64,000 nt of DNA from an uncultured Desulfovibrio sp. GTDB lineage: Bacteria; Desulfobacterota; Desulfovibrionia; Desulfovibrionales; Desulfovibrionaceae. A program made the translations under genes and the position numbers. The DNA is taken from contig CAKTDV010000012.1 in the NCBI GenBank assembly GCA_934546745.1, positions 1 through 64,000 of the forward strand, given 5' to 3'. Positions 16,031-24,204 of this stretch are shown piece after piece. The notes under the pieces were generated by a model. The model saw only the letters and a list, made by a program, of their open reading frames with translations. It searched no databases and had not been told where the DNA came from. Within the stretch, counting starts at the first letter, position 1. Each line of letters starts with the position of its first letter.

Positions 16031-16363
16031 TTAATCCATGACTTCTTTGCATTCTTTGCAGACGCGCACTTTCTTCCGCTTGCCTTCGGCCTCCACATAG
16101 TTGTAGCCGACGCGGGTAGGCTTGTGGCACAGCGGGCAGATCAACATCACGTTGGACACGTGCAGCGGCATTTCCTTTTCGATGATGCCGCCGGGCTGCT
16201 GGGCATAGGGGTTGGGGCGCATGTGGCGTTTCACCTTGTTGGCATTTTCCACCAGCACGCGATCCTTCTTGCGAAGGATCTTCAGCACCTTCCCTTCCTT
16301 GCCCTTGTCCTTGCCGGCAATGATCTTGACAATGTCGTCCTTGCGGATGCGGTACGATTTCAT
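16031..16363 (-). CDS. rplX: 50S ribosomal protein L24
   Basis: A 110-residue L24, one of the two assembly-initiator proteins of the large subunit. The KOW motif lies near the N-terminus (KIIAGKDKGKEGKVLKILRK). The C-terminal part carries a zinc-ribbon-like pair, CPLCHKPTRVGYNY and CKECKEVMD, absent from some L24 proteins such as that of E. coli. It sits 9 bp after rplN. Confidence 0.97.
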   Translation of the reverse strand: MKSYRIRKDDIVKIIAGKDKGKEGKVLKILRKKDRVLVENANKVKRHMRPNPYAQQPGGIIEKEMPLHVSNVMLICPLCHKPTRVGYNYVEAEGKRKKVRVCKECKEVMD

Positions 16364-16372
16364 GTCTTGCTC

Positions 16373-16741
16373 CTACAGCACTTCCGGCGCAAGGGAAATG
16401 ATCTTCATGAAGTTCTGGGCGCGCAGCTCGCGAGCCACGGGGCCGAAAATACGGGTCCCCACAGGTTCGCCCTGATTGGAGAGCAGCACGGCGGCGTTGC
16501 CGTCAAACTTGATGTAGCTGCCATCCATGCGGCGCACCTCCTTGGCGGTGCGGACGATGACGGCCTTCATCACATCGCCCTTCTTCACCTTGCTGTGGGG
16601 CATGGCCTCCTTGACGGAAACCACGATCACGTCGCCCACGGAAGCGTAGCGGCGGTGTGAGCCGCCAAGCACCTTGATGCAGGCCACCTTTTTGGCGCCG
16701 GAGTTGTCGGCCACCTGAAGCGTCGATTCTACCTGAATCAT
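16373..16741 (-). CDS. rplN: 50S ribosomal protein L14
   Basis: A 122-residue L14 beginning MIQVESTLQVADNSGAKKVA. The signature is GGSHRRYASVGDVIVVSVKE and the C-terminus RELRAQNFMKIISLAPEVL. It forms part of intersubunit bridges. It is the usual first gene of the spc operon, but here it is only 9 bp from rpsQ with no promoter visible, so S10 and spc look continuous at this point. Confidence 0.97.
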   Translation of the reverse strand: MIQVESTLQVADNSGAKKVACIKVLGGSHRRYASVGDVIVVSVKEAMPHSKVKKGDVMKAVIVRTAKEVRRMDGSYIKFDGNAAVLLSNQGEPVGTRIFGPVARELRAQNFMKIISLAPEVL

Positions 16742-16750
16742 GGCGTCACC

Positions 16751-17014
16751 CTACACAGCCTTTTCGAGGACGCTCACCAGATGCCAGCGCTTGTTGCGCG
16801 ACATGGGACGGTACTCGATAATCTTCACTTTGTCGCCAATGCCGCCTTCGTTCATGGGATCGTGAGCCGTGAACTTCTTGCGGCGCCTCACATATTTTTT
16901 CAGCAGGGGGTGCTTCACCAGCGTTTCGACGCGCACGACAATGGTCTTGTCGTTCTTGTCGCTCACGACGACGCCGATGAGGGTTCTACCCTTGCGATCT
17001 TCCAGAGCTTGCAT
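16751..17014 (-). CDS. rpsQ: 30S ribosomal protein S17
   Basis: An 87-residue OB-fold protein and primary 16S binder. It begins MQALEDRKGRTLIGVVVSD and contains HPLLKKYVRRRKKFTAHDP and the C-terminal IIEYRPMSRNKRWHLVSVL signature. It lies 12 bp after rpmC. Confidence 0.97.
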   Translation of the reverse strand: MQALEDRKGRTLIGVVVSDKNDKTIVVRVETLVKHPLLKKYVRRRKKFTAHDPMNEGGIGDKVKIIEYRPMSRNKRWHLVSVLEKAV

Positions 17015-17026
17015 GGTCGTCGCCCC

Positions 17027-17236
17027 TTAGTCCTTTTGATTCAGAATAGTAGAGATGCGAGCTATCTGGCGACGCATGGCCTTCAGCTCGGAGGTTTTTT
17101 CCAGCTGGGCCGTAGCGTGCTTGAAACGGGCCTGCATCAACTCTTCGCGCTGTTCGGCCAGCTTTTCCTTCAGTTCCCCGGCGCTGAGTTTGGTCAGTTC
17201 CGCTGCGGAAAGGCGGGCATTTTCGTTCTTGGCCAT
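17027..17236 (-). CDS. rpmC: 50S ribosomal protein L29
   Basis: A 69-residue helical protein at the tunnel exit. It begins MAKNENARLSAAELTKL, contains ELMQARFKHATAQLEKTSEL and ends with the signature KAMRRQIARISTILNQKD. The start is 1 bp from the rplP stop. Confidence 0.96.
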   Translation of the reverse strand: MAKNENARLSAAELTKLSAGELKEKLAEQREELMQARFKHATAQLEKTSELKAMRRQIARISTILNQKD

Positions 17237-17237
17237 G

Positions 17238-17651
17238 TTAGACGCCCTCCTTCACGACGATCACGGTCTTGACGGGCAGCTTGTGGGCGGCACGGGTCAG
17301 GGCTTCCTTGGCCAGCTCAATGCTGACGCCCTTGATTTCGTACAGCACGCGGCCGGGCTTGACCGGCGCGCACCAGCCCACGGGAGCCCCCTTACCGGAA
17401 CCCTGACGGGTTTCCAGAGGCTTGGCTGTCACGGGGCGGTCAGGGAAAATGCGGATCCAGACCTTGCCGCCACGCTTGATGTGACGCATCATGGCGATAC
17501 GGGCGGCTTCAATCTGCTGGCTGGACAACTGACCGTGCTGCACGGCCTTCAGGCCTATATCGCCAAACGCGATGGAAGCGCCACGGCTGGCAAGGCCGCG
17601 CAGACGGCCCTTCTGCCATTTACGGAATTTAACTTTCTTGGGCGCGAGCAT
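17238..17651 (-). CDS. rplP: 50S ribosomal protein L16
   Basis: L16 organises the A-site tRNA region. The 137 residues begin MLAPKKVKFRKWQKGRLRGL. KRGGKVWIRIFPDRPVTAKP and GKGAPVGWCAPVKPGRVLYE are intact. The conserved Arg/Gly-rich loop near residue 80 (RQGSGKGAP) is the usual hydroxylation region. The start overlaps the rpsC stop by 1 bp. Confidence 0.97.
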   Translation of the reverse strand: MLAPKKVKFRKWQKGRLRGLASRGASIAFGDIGLKAVQHGQLSSQQIEAARIAMMRHIKRGGKVWIRIFPDRPVTAKPLETRQGSGKGAPVGWCAPVKPGRVLYEIKGVSIELAKEALTRAAHKLPVKTVIVVKEGV

Positions 17652-18292
17652 TATTGATCAACCTCTTTGTCAAGGATTTCACCCTTGTAAATCCACACCT
17701 TCACGCCGATGAGGCCATAGGTGGTGTGCGCCTCGGCAAAACCGTAATCAATATCGGCGCGCAGGGTCTGCAAGGGTACGCGGCCGTCGCGGTACCATTC
17801 GGTACGGGCGATTTCGGCCCCGGCCAGACGGCCGGCGCAGGTCACCTTGATGCCTTCGCCGCCAAACTTGCGGGCCAGGGAGACCGTGCGCTTCATAGCG
17901 CGACGGAAGGCCACGCGACGCTCAAGCTGCTGGGCGATATTCTCGGCCACCAGCTGCGCCTCCACTTCGGGGCGGCGGATTTCATTCACTTCCAGCGAGA
18001 ACTCGCGACCGAACCGGCGGCGGAGATCGCCGCGCAGCTTTTCGATTTCGACGCCCTTGCGGCCGATGACGATACCCGGGCGGGCTGTGGAGAGGATCAG
18101 GCGAACCTTGCCTCCCGCACGCTCAATTTCGATCCTGGCCAAGCCCGCATGATAGAGGAGCTTCTTGACGTAGGCGCGAATCTTGCTGTCCTCATACACA
18201 AAGGCAGGGTATTCCTTCTTGCTGAACCAGCGGGACTGCCAGTTCTTGTTGTACCCAAGCCGGAAGCCGAACGGATGTACTTTCTGACCCAT
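17651..18292 (-). CDS. rpsC: 30S ribosomal protein S3
   Basis: A 213-residue S3 at the mRNA entry tunnel. It begins MGQKVHPFGFRLGYNKNWQS. The KH domain has GKVRLILSTARPGIVIGRKG, and the C-terminal domain has FRRAMKRTVSLARKFGGEGI and GRLAGAEIARTEWYRDGRVP. It is 3 bp after rplV and overlaps rplP, consistent with strong coupling. Confidence 0.98.
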   Translation of the reverse strand: MGQKVHPFGFRLGYNKNWQSRWFSKKEYPAFVYEDSKIRAYVKKLLYHAGLARIEIERAGGKVRLILSTARPGIVIGRKGVEIEKLRGDLRRRFGREFSLEVNEIRRPEVEAQLVAENIAQQLERRVAFRRAMKRTVSLARKFGGEGIKVTCAGRLAGAEIARTEWYRDGRVPLQTLRADIDYGFAEAHTTYGLIGVKVWIYKGEILDKEVDQ

Positions 18293-18295
18293 AGC

Positions 18296-18634
18296 CTAGT
18301 CCTGCCCTTCTGCGAGAATAACGGTAACGTGGCTCGTACGCTTGTGAATCTTGGTGGCGCGGCCCTGAGCGCGGGGCATGAAGCGCTTCCATGTGGGACC
18401 CTCGTTGACCACGATTTCCTTGATCACCATGGCGTCCACATCCACACCGCCCAGCTGGGAGGCATTGGCAAGGGCGCTCTTGACCACACCGTACAACACG
18501 CCGGCAGGCTTGTTGGGGGTGAAACGCAGCACGTTCAGCGCTTCTTCCACGCCCATGCCCACGACATTTCTGGCCACAAGGCGTGTCTTGCGGGGCGAGA
18601 CGCGCTGATATTTGGCGATAGCTTTCGATTCCAT
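18296..18634 (-). CDS. rplV: 50S ribosomal protein L22
   Basis: A 112-residue L22 lining the exit tunnel. It begins MESKAIAKYQRVSPRKTRLV and shows the C-terminal loop signature EGPTWKRFMPRAQGRATKIH followed by KRTSHVTVILAEGQD. The sequence looks complete, with no insertion in the macrolide-relevant loop. Confidence 0.97.
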   Translation of the reverse strand: MESKAIAKYQRVSPRKTRLVARNVVGMGVEEALNVLRFTPNKPAGVLYGVVKSALANASQLGGVDVDAMVIKEIVVNEGPTWKRFMPRAQGRATKIHKRTSHVTVILAEGQD

Positions 18635-18643
18635 CTCTCTACC

Positions 18644-18928
18644 CTACTTCTTTCCGGCCTTGGCCTTCTTGTCGGCGGCATGGCCGTGGAAGGTGCGGGT
18701 GGGCGAAAATTCGCCCAGCTTGTGGCCCACCATGTTTTCCGTCACGAAGACGGGCACAAACTTCCGGCCGTTATGCACGGCGAAGGTGAGCCCCACCATT
18801 TCAGGCAAAATGGTCGAGCGGCGCGACCAGGTCTTGACCACGCGACGGTCATTGTTGGCCACGGCGGCGTCGACCTTCTTCATCAGATGGCCGTCGACGA
18901 ACGGCCCCTTTTTCAACGATCTGGGCAT
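18644..18928 (-). CDS. rpsS: 30S ribosomal protein S19
   Basis: A 94-residue head protein that partners S13. It begins MPRSLKKGPFVDGHLMKKVD. WSRRSTILPEMVGLTFAVHN, FVPVFVTENMVGHKLGEFSP and the basic tail are typical. It lies 9 bp after rplB. Confidence 0.97.
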   Translation of the reverse strand: MPRSLKKGPFVDGHLMKKVDAAVANNDRRVVKTWSRRSTILPEMVGLTFAVHNGRKFVPVFVTENMVGHKLGEFSPTRTFHGHAADKKAKAGKK

Positions 18929-18937
18929 GATCTACTC

Positions 18938-19786
18938 CTACTTCTGGCCGCGGCGCTTAACGATGAGGCGCGAGGAAGGCTTGTTCTTGTCGCGGGTCTT
19001 GAAGCCCTTGGCAGGCATACCCCAGGGCGACACGGGATGGCGGCCGCCGGAGCTGCGGCCTTCGCCGCCGCCCAGCGGATGGTCGATGGGGTTCATGGCC
19101 ACGCCGCGCACCTTGGGACGGCGCCCCAGCCAGCGGTTGCGACCGGCCTTGCCCAGGGAGATGTTCTCATGATGGATGTTGCCCACCTGACCCACGGTAG
19201 CCACGCAGGAGGCCAGCACCTTGCGCACTTCACCGGAAGGCAGGCGCAACAGGGCATACTTGCCTTCCTTGGCCACCAGCTGGGCATAGGTGCCTGCGGC
19301 GCGGCAGAGCTGACCGCCCTTGCCGGGGTACAGCTCCACGTTATGGATAATGGTACCCACGGGGATGCGGCCCATTTCCAGCGCGTTGCCGGGCTTGATG
19401 TCGGCCACGACGCCGGTGCGGCTATTGACGCCGCTCATAACCATGTCGCCCTGTTTCAGGCCCACGGGGGCGAGGATATAGCGCTTTTCTCCGTCCACAT
19501 AGTGAAGCAGGGCGATACGGGCGGTACGGTTGGGATCGTATTCGATATGCGCGACACGGGCTTCAATGCCACTCTTGTTGCGCTTGAAGTCAATGATACG
19601 GTACAGGCGCTTCACGCCGCCGCCGCGGCGGCGGCTCGTCACGCGGCCGCGGTTGTTGCGGCCGGCCTTTTTGCTCAGACCTTCGGTGAGCGACTTTTCA
19701 GGGGTCGTCCGGGTGATTTCCGCGAAATCGGAAACCGTCTGGAAACGACGGCCCGCAGAGGTCGGTTTCAGCTTACGGACAGCCAT
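18938..19786 (-). CDS. rplB: 50S ribosomal protein L2
   Basis: L2 is a primary 23S binder required for subunit association and peptidyl transfer. The 282 residues are a little longer than the usual 273-276. Both RNA-binding domains are recognisable, with GRNNRGRVTSRRRGGGVKRL near the N-terminus. The C-terminal segment GVAMNPIDHPLGGGEGRSSG contains the conserved functional His. Confidence 0.98.
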   Translation of the reverse strand: MAVRKLKPTSAGRRFQTVSDFAEITRTTPEKSLTEGLSKKAGRNNRGRVTSRRRGGGVKRLYRIIDFKRNKSGIEARVAHIEYDPNRTARIALLHYVDGEKRYILAPVGLKQGDMVMSGVNSRTGVVADIKPGNALEMGRIPVGTIIHNVELYPGKGGQLCRAAGTYAQLVAKEGKYALLRLPSGEVRKVLASCVATVGQVGNIHHENISLGKAGRNRWLGRRPKVRGVAMNPIDHPLGGGEGRSSGGRHPVSPWGMPAKGFKTRDKNKPSSRLIVKRRGQK

Positions 19787-19790
19787 GTTT

Positions 19791-20081
19791 CTACACTCCC
19801 TCGAAGAACTCGATTTTAGCGCCTTCGGCCAGGGTCACATACGCCTTTTTCCAGCCGGGCTTGCGGCCGATCACGCGACCCTGACGCTCCCGGTTGGAAG
19901 GAGCCTTGCGAACCACGTTGACCGCCTTCACTTCCACATTGAACGCCTTCTCCACGGCCTGCTTGATTTCAAGCTTGTTGGCGCGGGGATGGACAAGGAA
20001 GGCCACCTGATTGGCGCCTTCTTTCACGAAGGTCGTCTTTTCGGTAATCAGGGGCTTCAAAAGCACTTGCGTAAATTCCAT
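19791..20081 (-). CDS. rplW: 50S ribosomal protein L23
   Basis: A 96-residue tunnel-exit protein that docks trigger factor and SRP. It begins MEFTQVLLKPLITEKTTFVK and contains VHPRANKLEIKQAVEKAFNV and the loop RQGRVIGRKPGWKKAYVTL. It is 4 bp before rplB and 11 bp after rplD. Confidence 0.96.
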   Translation of the reverse strand: MEFTQVLLKPLITEKTTFVKEGANQVAFLVHPRANKLEIKQAVEKAFNVEVKAVNVVRKAPSNRERQGRVIGRKPGWKKAYVTLAEGAKIEFFEGV

Positions 20082-20092
20082 CTCAGCCCCCT

Positions 20093-20716
20093 CTATCTGG
20101 CAAAGCGCGCTTCAACGGGCGCCACAGCGCCCTCAAGCAGCACCAGCTGCTTGTGACGCAGGATTTCCAACACGCTCAGCTGCGATGGCGTCGTCAGCGT
20201 CAGTCCCGGAATGTTGCGGGCGGAGCGGCACAGGGTTTCGTCCAGCTCGGGCGCGACGATGAGGGCCTTTGTCAGGCCCAGCGCTCCGGCCACTTTGGCA
20301 AAATGCCTCGTCTTGGCTTCGGGCAGCTCAATACCCTTGACCACCAGCAGCGTCTCCCCGGCAAGACGGCTGGAAAGAGCCATCTTCATGGCGAGGGCGC
20401 GCACCTTGCTGTTCACCTTGAAGCTGTAGTCGCGCGGCTGAGGGCCGAACACGATGGCGCCGCCACGCCACACGGGCGAACGGTTGGAACCGGCGCGGGC
20501 GCGGCCCGTGCCCTTCTGCTTCCAGGGTTTCACGCCGCCGCCGGAGACGAAGGCGCGTGTTTTTGCCTTATGGGTACCGGCGCGACGGGCGGCCATCTGG
20601 GCGCGTACCACAAGATTGAGGATTTCAGGACGAACCTCAACCTCGAACACGTCGGAGGCCAGCGTGATGTCGCCGCTTTCCTGCTTGTTCTGGTCGTATA
20701 CTTTCACAGTAGCCAT
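20093..20716 (-). CDS. rplD: 50S ribosomal protein L4
   Basis: A 207-residue L4, which in several bacteria also represses its own S10 operon by leader binding. It begins MATVKVYDQNKQESGDITLA. The extended loop KTRAFVSGGGVKPWKQKGTG and GRARAGSNRSPVWRGGAIVF are intact. The 565-bp leader before rpsJ would be the place for L4-type control, but no known leader fold was recognised. Confidence 0.97.
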   Translation of the reverse strand: MATVKVYDQNKQESGDITLASDVFEVEVRPEILNLVVRAQMAARRAGTHKAKTRAFVSGGGVKPWKQKGTGRARAGSNRSPVWRGGAIVFGPQPRDYSFKVNSKVRALAMKMALSSRLAGETLLVVKGIELPEAKTRHFAKVAGALGLTKALIVAPELDETLCRSARNIPGLTLTTPSQLSVLEILRHKQLVLLEGAVAPVEARFAR

Positions 20717-20726
20717 TGATGTTCCC

Positions 20727-21356
20727 CTACTGCTTGCGGATCAGCACGAGCCCGTTCTTGGGGCCGGGCACGGAGCCCTTGATCAGGATGACATTGTCCT
20801 CGGGGCGCACGTCCACAATCACGAGCCCCCGCTGGGTCACGGTCTCGTCGCCCCAGTGACCGGCCATCTTACGGCCCTTGAACACGTGCCCTGGGAAGGT
20901 GTTGTTCCCCACGGAGCCGTTGTTACGATGCACCTTTTCGCAGCCGTGCGTGTCCTTGGAGCCGGCAAAGTTCCAGCGGCGCATACGGCCCTGATAGCCC
21001 TTACCGATGCTTTTGCCGGTCACCTTCACCATGTCGCCGGCCGCGAACATTTCCACGGTCAGCCGCGCGCCGGCTTCCAGTTCAGGCGCGCCCTCAAGGC
21101 GAATTTCGCGCAGGCGGCGGAACAGCCCCGTACCCGCCTTGGCGAAATGGCCCCTCATGGCCTTGCCTACGTGCTTTTCCTTGCCTTCGACGAAGGCGAT
21201 CTGCAATGCGTTATAGCCGTCTTTCTCGACGGTCTTCACCTGGGTGACGGGGCAGGGCCCGGCCTGAACCACCGTGACGGGCACAGACGCGCCGTCGCCG
21301 GCAAAAATGCGGGTCATGCCAAGCTTGCGACCCAAGATTCCCATTTTTTCAGCCAT
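20727..21356 (-). CDS. rplC: 50S ribosomal protein L3
   Basis: A 209-residue L3 reaching the peptidyl transferase centre. It begins MAEKMGILGRKLGMTRIFAG and contains the signature segments GKGYQGRMRRWNFAGSKDTH and NTFPGHVFKGRKMAGHWGDE. The glutamine usually methylated in enterobacteria falls in the former region (GKGYQG). It follows rpsJ by 12 bp. Confidence 0.97.
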   Translation of the reverse strand: MAEKMGILGRKLGMTRIFAGDGASVPVTVVQAGPCPVTQVKTVEKDGYNALQIAFVEGKEKHVGKAMRGHFAKAGTGLFRRLREIRLEGAPELEAGARLTVEMFAAGDMVKVTGKSIGKGYQGRMRRWNFAGSKDTHGCEKVHRNNGSVGNNTFPGHVFKGRKMAGHWGDETVTQRGLVIVDVRPEDNVILIKGSVPGPKNGLVLIRKQ

Positions 21357-21368
21357 GACTGCCTCTCA

Positions 21369-21686
21369 CTAGAGCTTGATTTCCACATCAACACCGGCGG
21401 GCAAGGAAAGCTTGCCGAGCGCGTCGACGGTCTGCTGCGTGGGTTCAAGAATATCCATAAGCCGCTTGTGAATACGCATTTCAAACTGCTCGCGGGACTT
21501 CTTGTCCACATGCACGGAGCGCTGAATGGTGTATTTGCGAATGTTGGTGGGCAGGGGAATGGGCCCCGCCACGCCGGCGCCGGTATTGCGCGCCGTGTCC
21601 ACGATTTCCGCAACCGCCTTGTCGAGGATGCGGTAATCGTAGGCCTTGAGCTTGATCCGAATGCGATCACTGCTAACTGTCGTCAT
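21369..21686 (-). CDS. rpsJ: 30S ribosomal protein S10
   Basis: A 105-residue S10 (also NusE in antitermination complexes), first gene of the cluster. The start at MTTVSSDRIRIKLKAYDYR was chosen because the longer open frame lacks conservation. The signature VAGPIPLPTNIRKYTIQRSV is intact. Upstream lie about 565 bp without a gene. No tuf, fusA or rpsG/rpsL is adjacent, so the str operon is elsewhere. Confidence 0.97.
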   Translation of the reverse strand: MTTVSSDRIRIKLKAYDYRILDKAVAEIVDTARNTGAGVAGPIPLPTNIRKYTIQRSVHVDKKSREQFEMRIHKRLMDILEPTQQTVDALGKLSLPAGVDVEIKL

Positions 21687-22254
21687 CTTGCCTACTCCGT
21701 TTGGATAACATCCCGCGCCTGTTGGGGCGACGCGGGTTCCTTGGCTGCATTTTCGAATCGCGGGACGATTCGCAACGCGCGTTATGGCGGACCATACGAC
21801 CCGAAGGCCGCCGCCCCATGATGGGGCCGGAAGGGGCAAAGAGAGTGACTGGTGCGCCTGAACGTGGCGCGTCGTGGACATCCTGAAAACAGGATACGGA
21901 GAATGGGGCGGAAACGCCGCATCACTTCCGTGACGCGCCCGGCGCTTCCTGAAGGCCGCCGCGGAAGGCGACAGCCAGAGGGAACGCAGGATCACCAAAT
22001 CGGGGTTTGCCCCCGCACCTTACAGCCCCGGGTCGTTCGCACAGCGGACGGGATCCGTCAACGGGCTGGAACGGCTCGACAATGTATCGGCATCTGGTAA
22101 CGCCTGCACATGTCAAATCCCGCAGCCGCCACACAGAAAAATGCGTGCGGCTTCGGGCGCACAGGGCAGATTATGCCTGCCCTTCCCTGCCGTCCAGGGA
22201 GGTTCTTCCAAGAAGAACTCCGCCCTGTGTACCCGAAGGGCCGCCGGACGTCAA
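21687..22254 (-). promoter_or_regulatory. Long leader/intergenic region of the S10 cluster, with candidate promoter
   Basis: No gene is seen here. The best promoter match on the minus strand is TTGACG (22249-22254, overlapping the ftsY stop), a 17-bp spacer and TACACA (22226-22231). A perfect TTGACA at 22111-22116 lacks a matching -10. Small hairpins occur at 22166-22184 (gggcag/ctgccc), 21881-21897 (atcctg/caggat) and about 21754-21770 (gaatcg/cgattc). A leader of this size suggests regulation, but the mechanism cannot be read. Confidence 0.35.
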
Positions 22255-24161
22255 GATTTTTTTTCGCCCAGCAGGGCGCGCGCGTAATCGTCGCCATTGA
22301 AGGGGCGCAGATCCTCCAGCTTTTCGCCAAACCCCATATACGTTATGGGCAAATGCTCCTGCATGGCCACGGCAATGGCCACACCACCCTTGGCCGTCCC
22401 GTCCATCTTGGTCAGAATCAGCTCGTCCACGCCCGCGGCCTCTTTGAAAAGCTTCGCCTGGGACAGCGCGTTCTGGCCGGTGGTGGCGTCCAGCGCCAGC
22501 ACGGTGCGGTGAGGCGCGCCGGGATGCTTTTTGCCGAGGACGGCGCGGATCTTGGCCAGCTCCTCCATGAGATTGTGTTTGGTCTGCAGGCGTCCGGCGG
22601 TGTCCACAAAAAGAATGTCCACCTGCTCGGCCAGAGCGCGATCCATGGCCTCGAAGGCCACGGACGCCGGATCAGAACCGGCGGGGCGCGCATGGAACAG
22701 CGCTCCCACGCGATCCGCCCAGACCTGGAGCTGCTCAATGGCGGCGGCGCGAAAGGTGTCCGCCGCCGCGATCATAACCTTCCTGCCCTGCATGCGCGCA
22801 CGGTAGGCCAGCTTGGCGATGGTCGTGGTCTTGCCCACGCCGTTGACGCCGATGAAGAGGACGACCTCCGGCGGCGTGAAGGTGGCAATACGGCGCGGCA
22901 CACGAAAAATCTCCTCGATCTCGTCCCGCAGCACGGCGCGCAGGGCGTCCGCCCGCACGATGCCGCTGGCGGCGGCGCGACGGCGCAGGCGCTCCACCAG
23001 CGTCATGGAGGCATCGTACCCCAGGTCCGCCATGATGAACAGCTCTTCCAGTTCTTCCCAGAAGGCATCCGTCAGTTCCCCATGTCCGCTGAAAACGGCG
23101 TTGAGCTGACGGGAAAGCTGCTCGCGGGTGCGGGCAAGGCCGTCGCTCATCTTGAGGAAGAGGCGGTTGCGCTCGTCCTCCTCATCCTCCATGTCAAGCG
23201 CCAGCGCCAGCCGGTATTGCAGCTCGGAGCGGAATTCCTCCAGACGGTGATACTCCATGCGTTCCAGCCAGCGGGCGAAGTCGTCCACAAAGGCCTCCGC
23301 CTCTCCTTCGGGAACATCCAGCGAACGCAACAGGAAATGCAGACGCCGCCACAGTTCGCCACCGGCCTCATCCACACCGTCAAGGACGATGCCAAGCCAG
23401 ACGGAAAGCCGGGGCTCGGCCTCACGCAGACGCAGGGTCATGGCGGCGGCGTCCGCGAGGGTGGTCGCCCCATCTCCGGCGTCAGCGGCAGCGGGGGAGG
23501 CGTGGCGAGAGTCTTCCGCTTCCTCGCGATCGCCGCCGAACAGCGAGGCAAACCAGCCCTTCTTCCGGCGCGGTCCCTCCTCTGCCGCACGTTCGGGAAC
23601 GCTTTCGGACTCTCCGGGCACAGCGCCTTCCTCCCGTTGCGCAATCCCGGCGGACGCCGTTTCCGGCGCGGCTTCCTCCACGGTTTCCGGCGCGGCGGCC
23701 TCTTCGGTTTCCCTCGCTTCCGGAGAGACATCTGGCGCGGCTTCGCCGGTTTCCATCACCGTTTCAGGCGCGGAGGTTTCCGCCGCGCTTTCAGCGCCTG
23801 TTTCCGACGTATTTTTGGACTCACGTCCAGAAACGGTTTCGAGGGCGGCAGTCACGTCCGCCTCCGGATGGACAGGCGCGGGAGCCGCCGTTTCCGGCGC
23901 GGCCTCCTCCAACACGGATTCCGGCACGGATTCCGCCATTGGCTCAGGAAGGGCTTCCGCGACGGTTCCCAGCTCTTCCGCTTCCCGCGCATCCTCCCCA
24001 GCTTCGGACGCCGCCGTCTCTTCACATTCCTTCGTCTCCGGCGCGATACCAGCGGGTTCCGACACGGATTCCGCCACAGCTTCGGACGCGGTAGGCCGCG
24101 CGCCCTGTTCTTCCGGCGTTTCCGCCCCCATCCACTTCTTGAATCTGGAAAAGAACCCCAT
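22251..24161 (-). CDS. ftsY: Signal recognition particle receptor FtsY
   Basis: A GTPase that receives SRP-ribosome complexes at the membrane. The 636 residues are much longer than typical. The first about 200 residues form a very acidic Ala/Glu/Pro-rich segment after an amphipathic MGFFSRFKKWMG, with a second basic/aromatic patch RRKKGWFASLFGGD near 200-213. The N domain follows, then the G domain with GVNGVGKTTTIAKLA (G1), AADTFRAAAIEQL, DTAGRLQTKHNLMEEL (G3), TKMDGTAKGG (G4) and GFGEKLEDLRPFNGDDYA at the end. Two amphipathic membrane-targeting patches are a plausible reading of the N-terminal layout. Confidence 0.97.
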   Translation of the reverse strand: MGFFSRFKKWMGAETPEEQGARPTASEAVAESVSEPAGIAPETKECEETAASEAGEDAREAEELGTVAEALPEPMAESVPESVLEEAAPETAAPAPVHPEADVTAALETVSGRESKNTSETGAESAAETSAPETVMETGEAAPDVSPEARETEEAAAPETVEEAAPETASAGIAQREEGAVPGESESVPERAAEEGPRRKKGWFASLFGGDREEAEDSRHASPAAADAGDGATTLADAAAMTLRLREAEPRLSVWLGIVLDGVDEAGGELWRRLHFLLRSLDVPEGEAEAFVDDFARWLERMEYHRLEEFRSELQYRLALALDMEDEEDERNRLFLKMSDGLARTREQLSRQLNAVFSGHGELTDAFWEELEELFIMADLGYDASMTLVERLRRRAAASGIVRADALRAVLRDEIEEIFRVPRRIATFTPPEVVLFIGVNGVGKTTTIAKLAYRARMQGRKVMIAAADTFRAAAIEQLQVWADRVGALFHARPAGSDPASVAFEAMDRALAEQVDILFVDTAGRLQTKHNLMEELAKIRAVLGKKHPGAPHRTVLALDATTGQNALSQAKLFKEAAGVDELILTKMDGTAKGGVAIAVAMQEHLPITYMGFGEKLEDLRPFNGDDYARALLGEKKS

Positions 24162-24204
24162 GCGGCCTCCTTCAGGCGTGTTGCGTCATTTGCTGGCCGG
24201 GGCA

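Noticed and set aside
17654..19819. A 721-codon open frame on the plus strand opposite rpsC to rplB
   Set aside because: It lies wholly antisense to ribosomal genes, has shadow-type composition (His/Ala/Gly runs) and no domain. Such frames are common in GC-rich DNA.
22072..22116. Promoter TTGACA at 22111-22116 for rpsJ
   Set aside because: The -35 is perfect, but the nearest -10-like hexamers (GATACA, TACATT) are 22-24 bp away, and the hexamer at 17 bp is ATGCCG.
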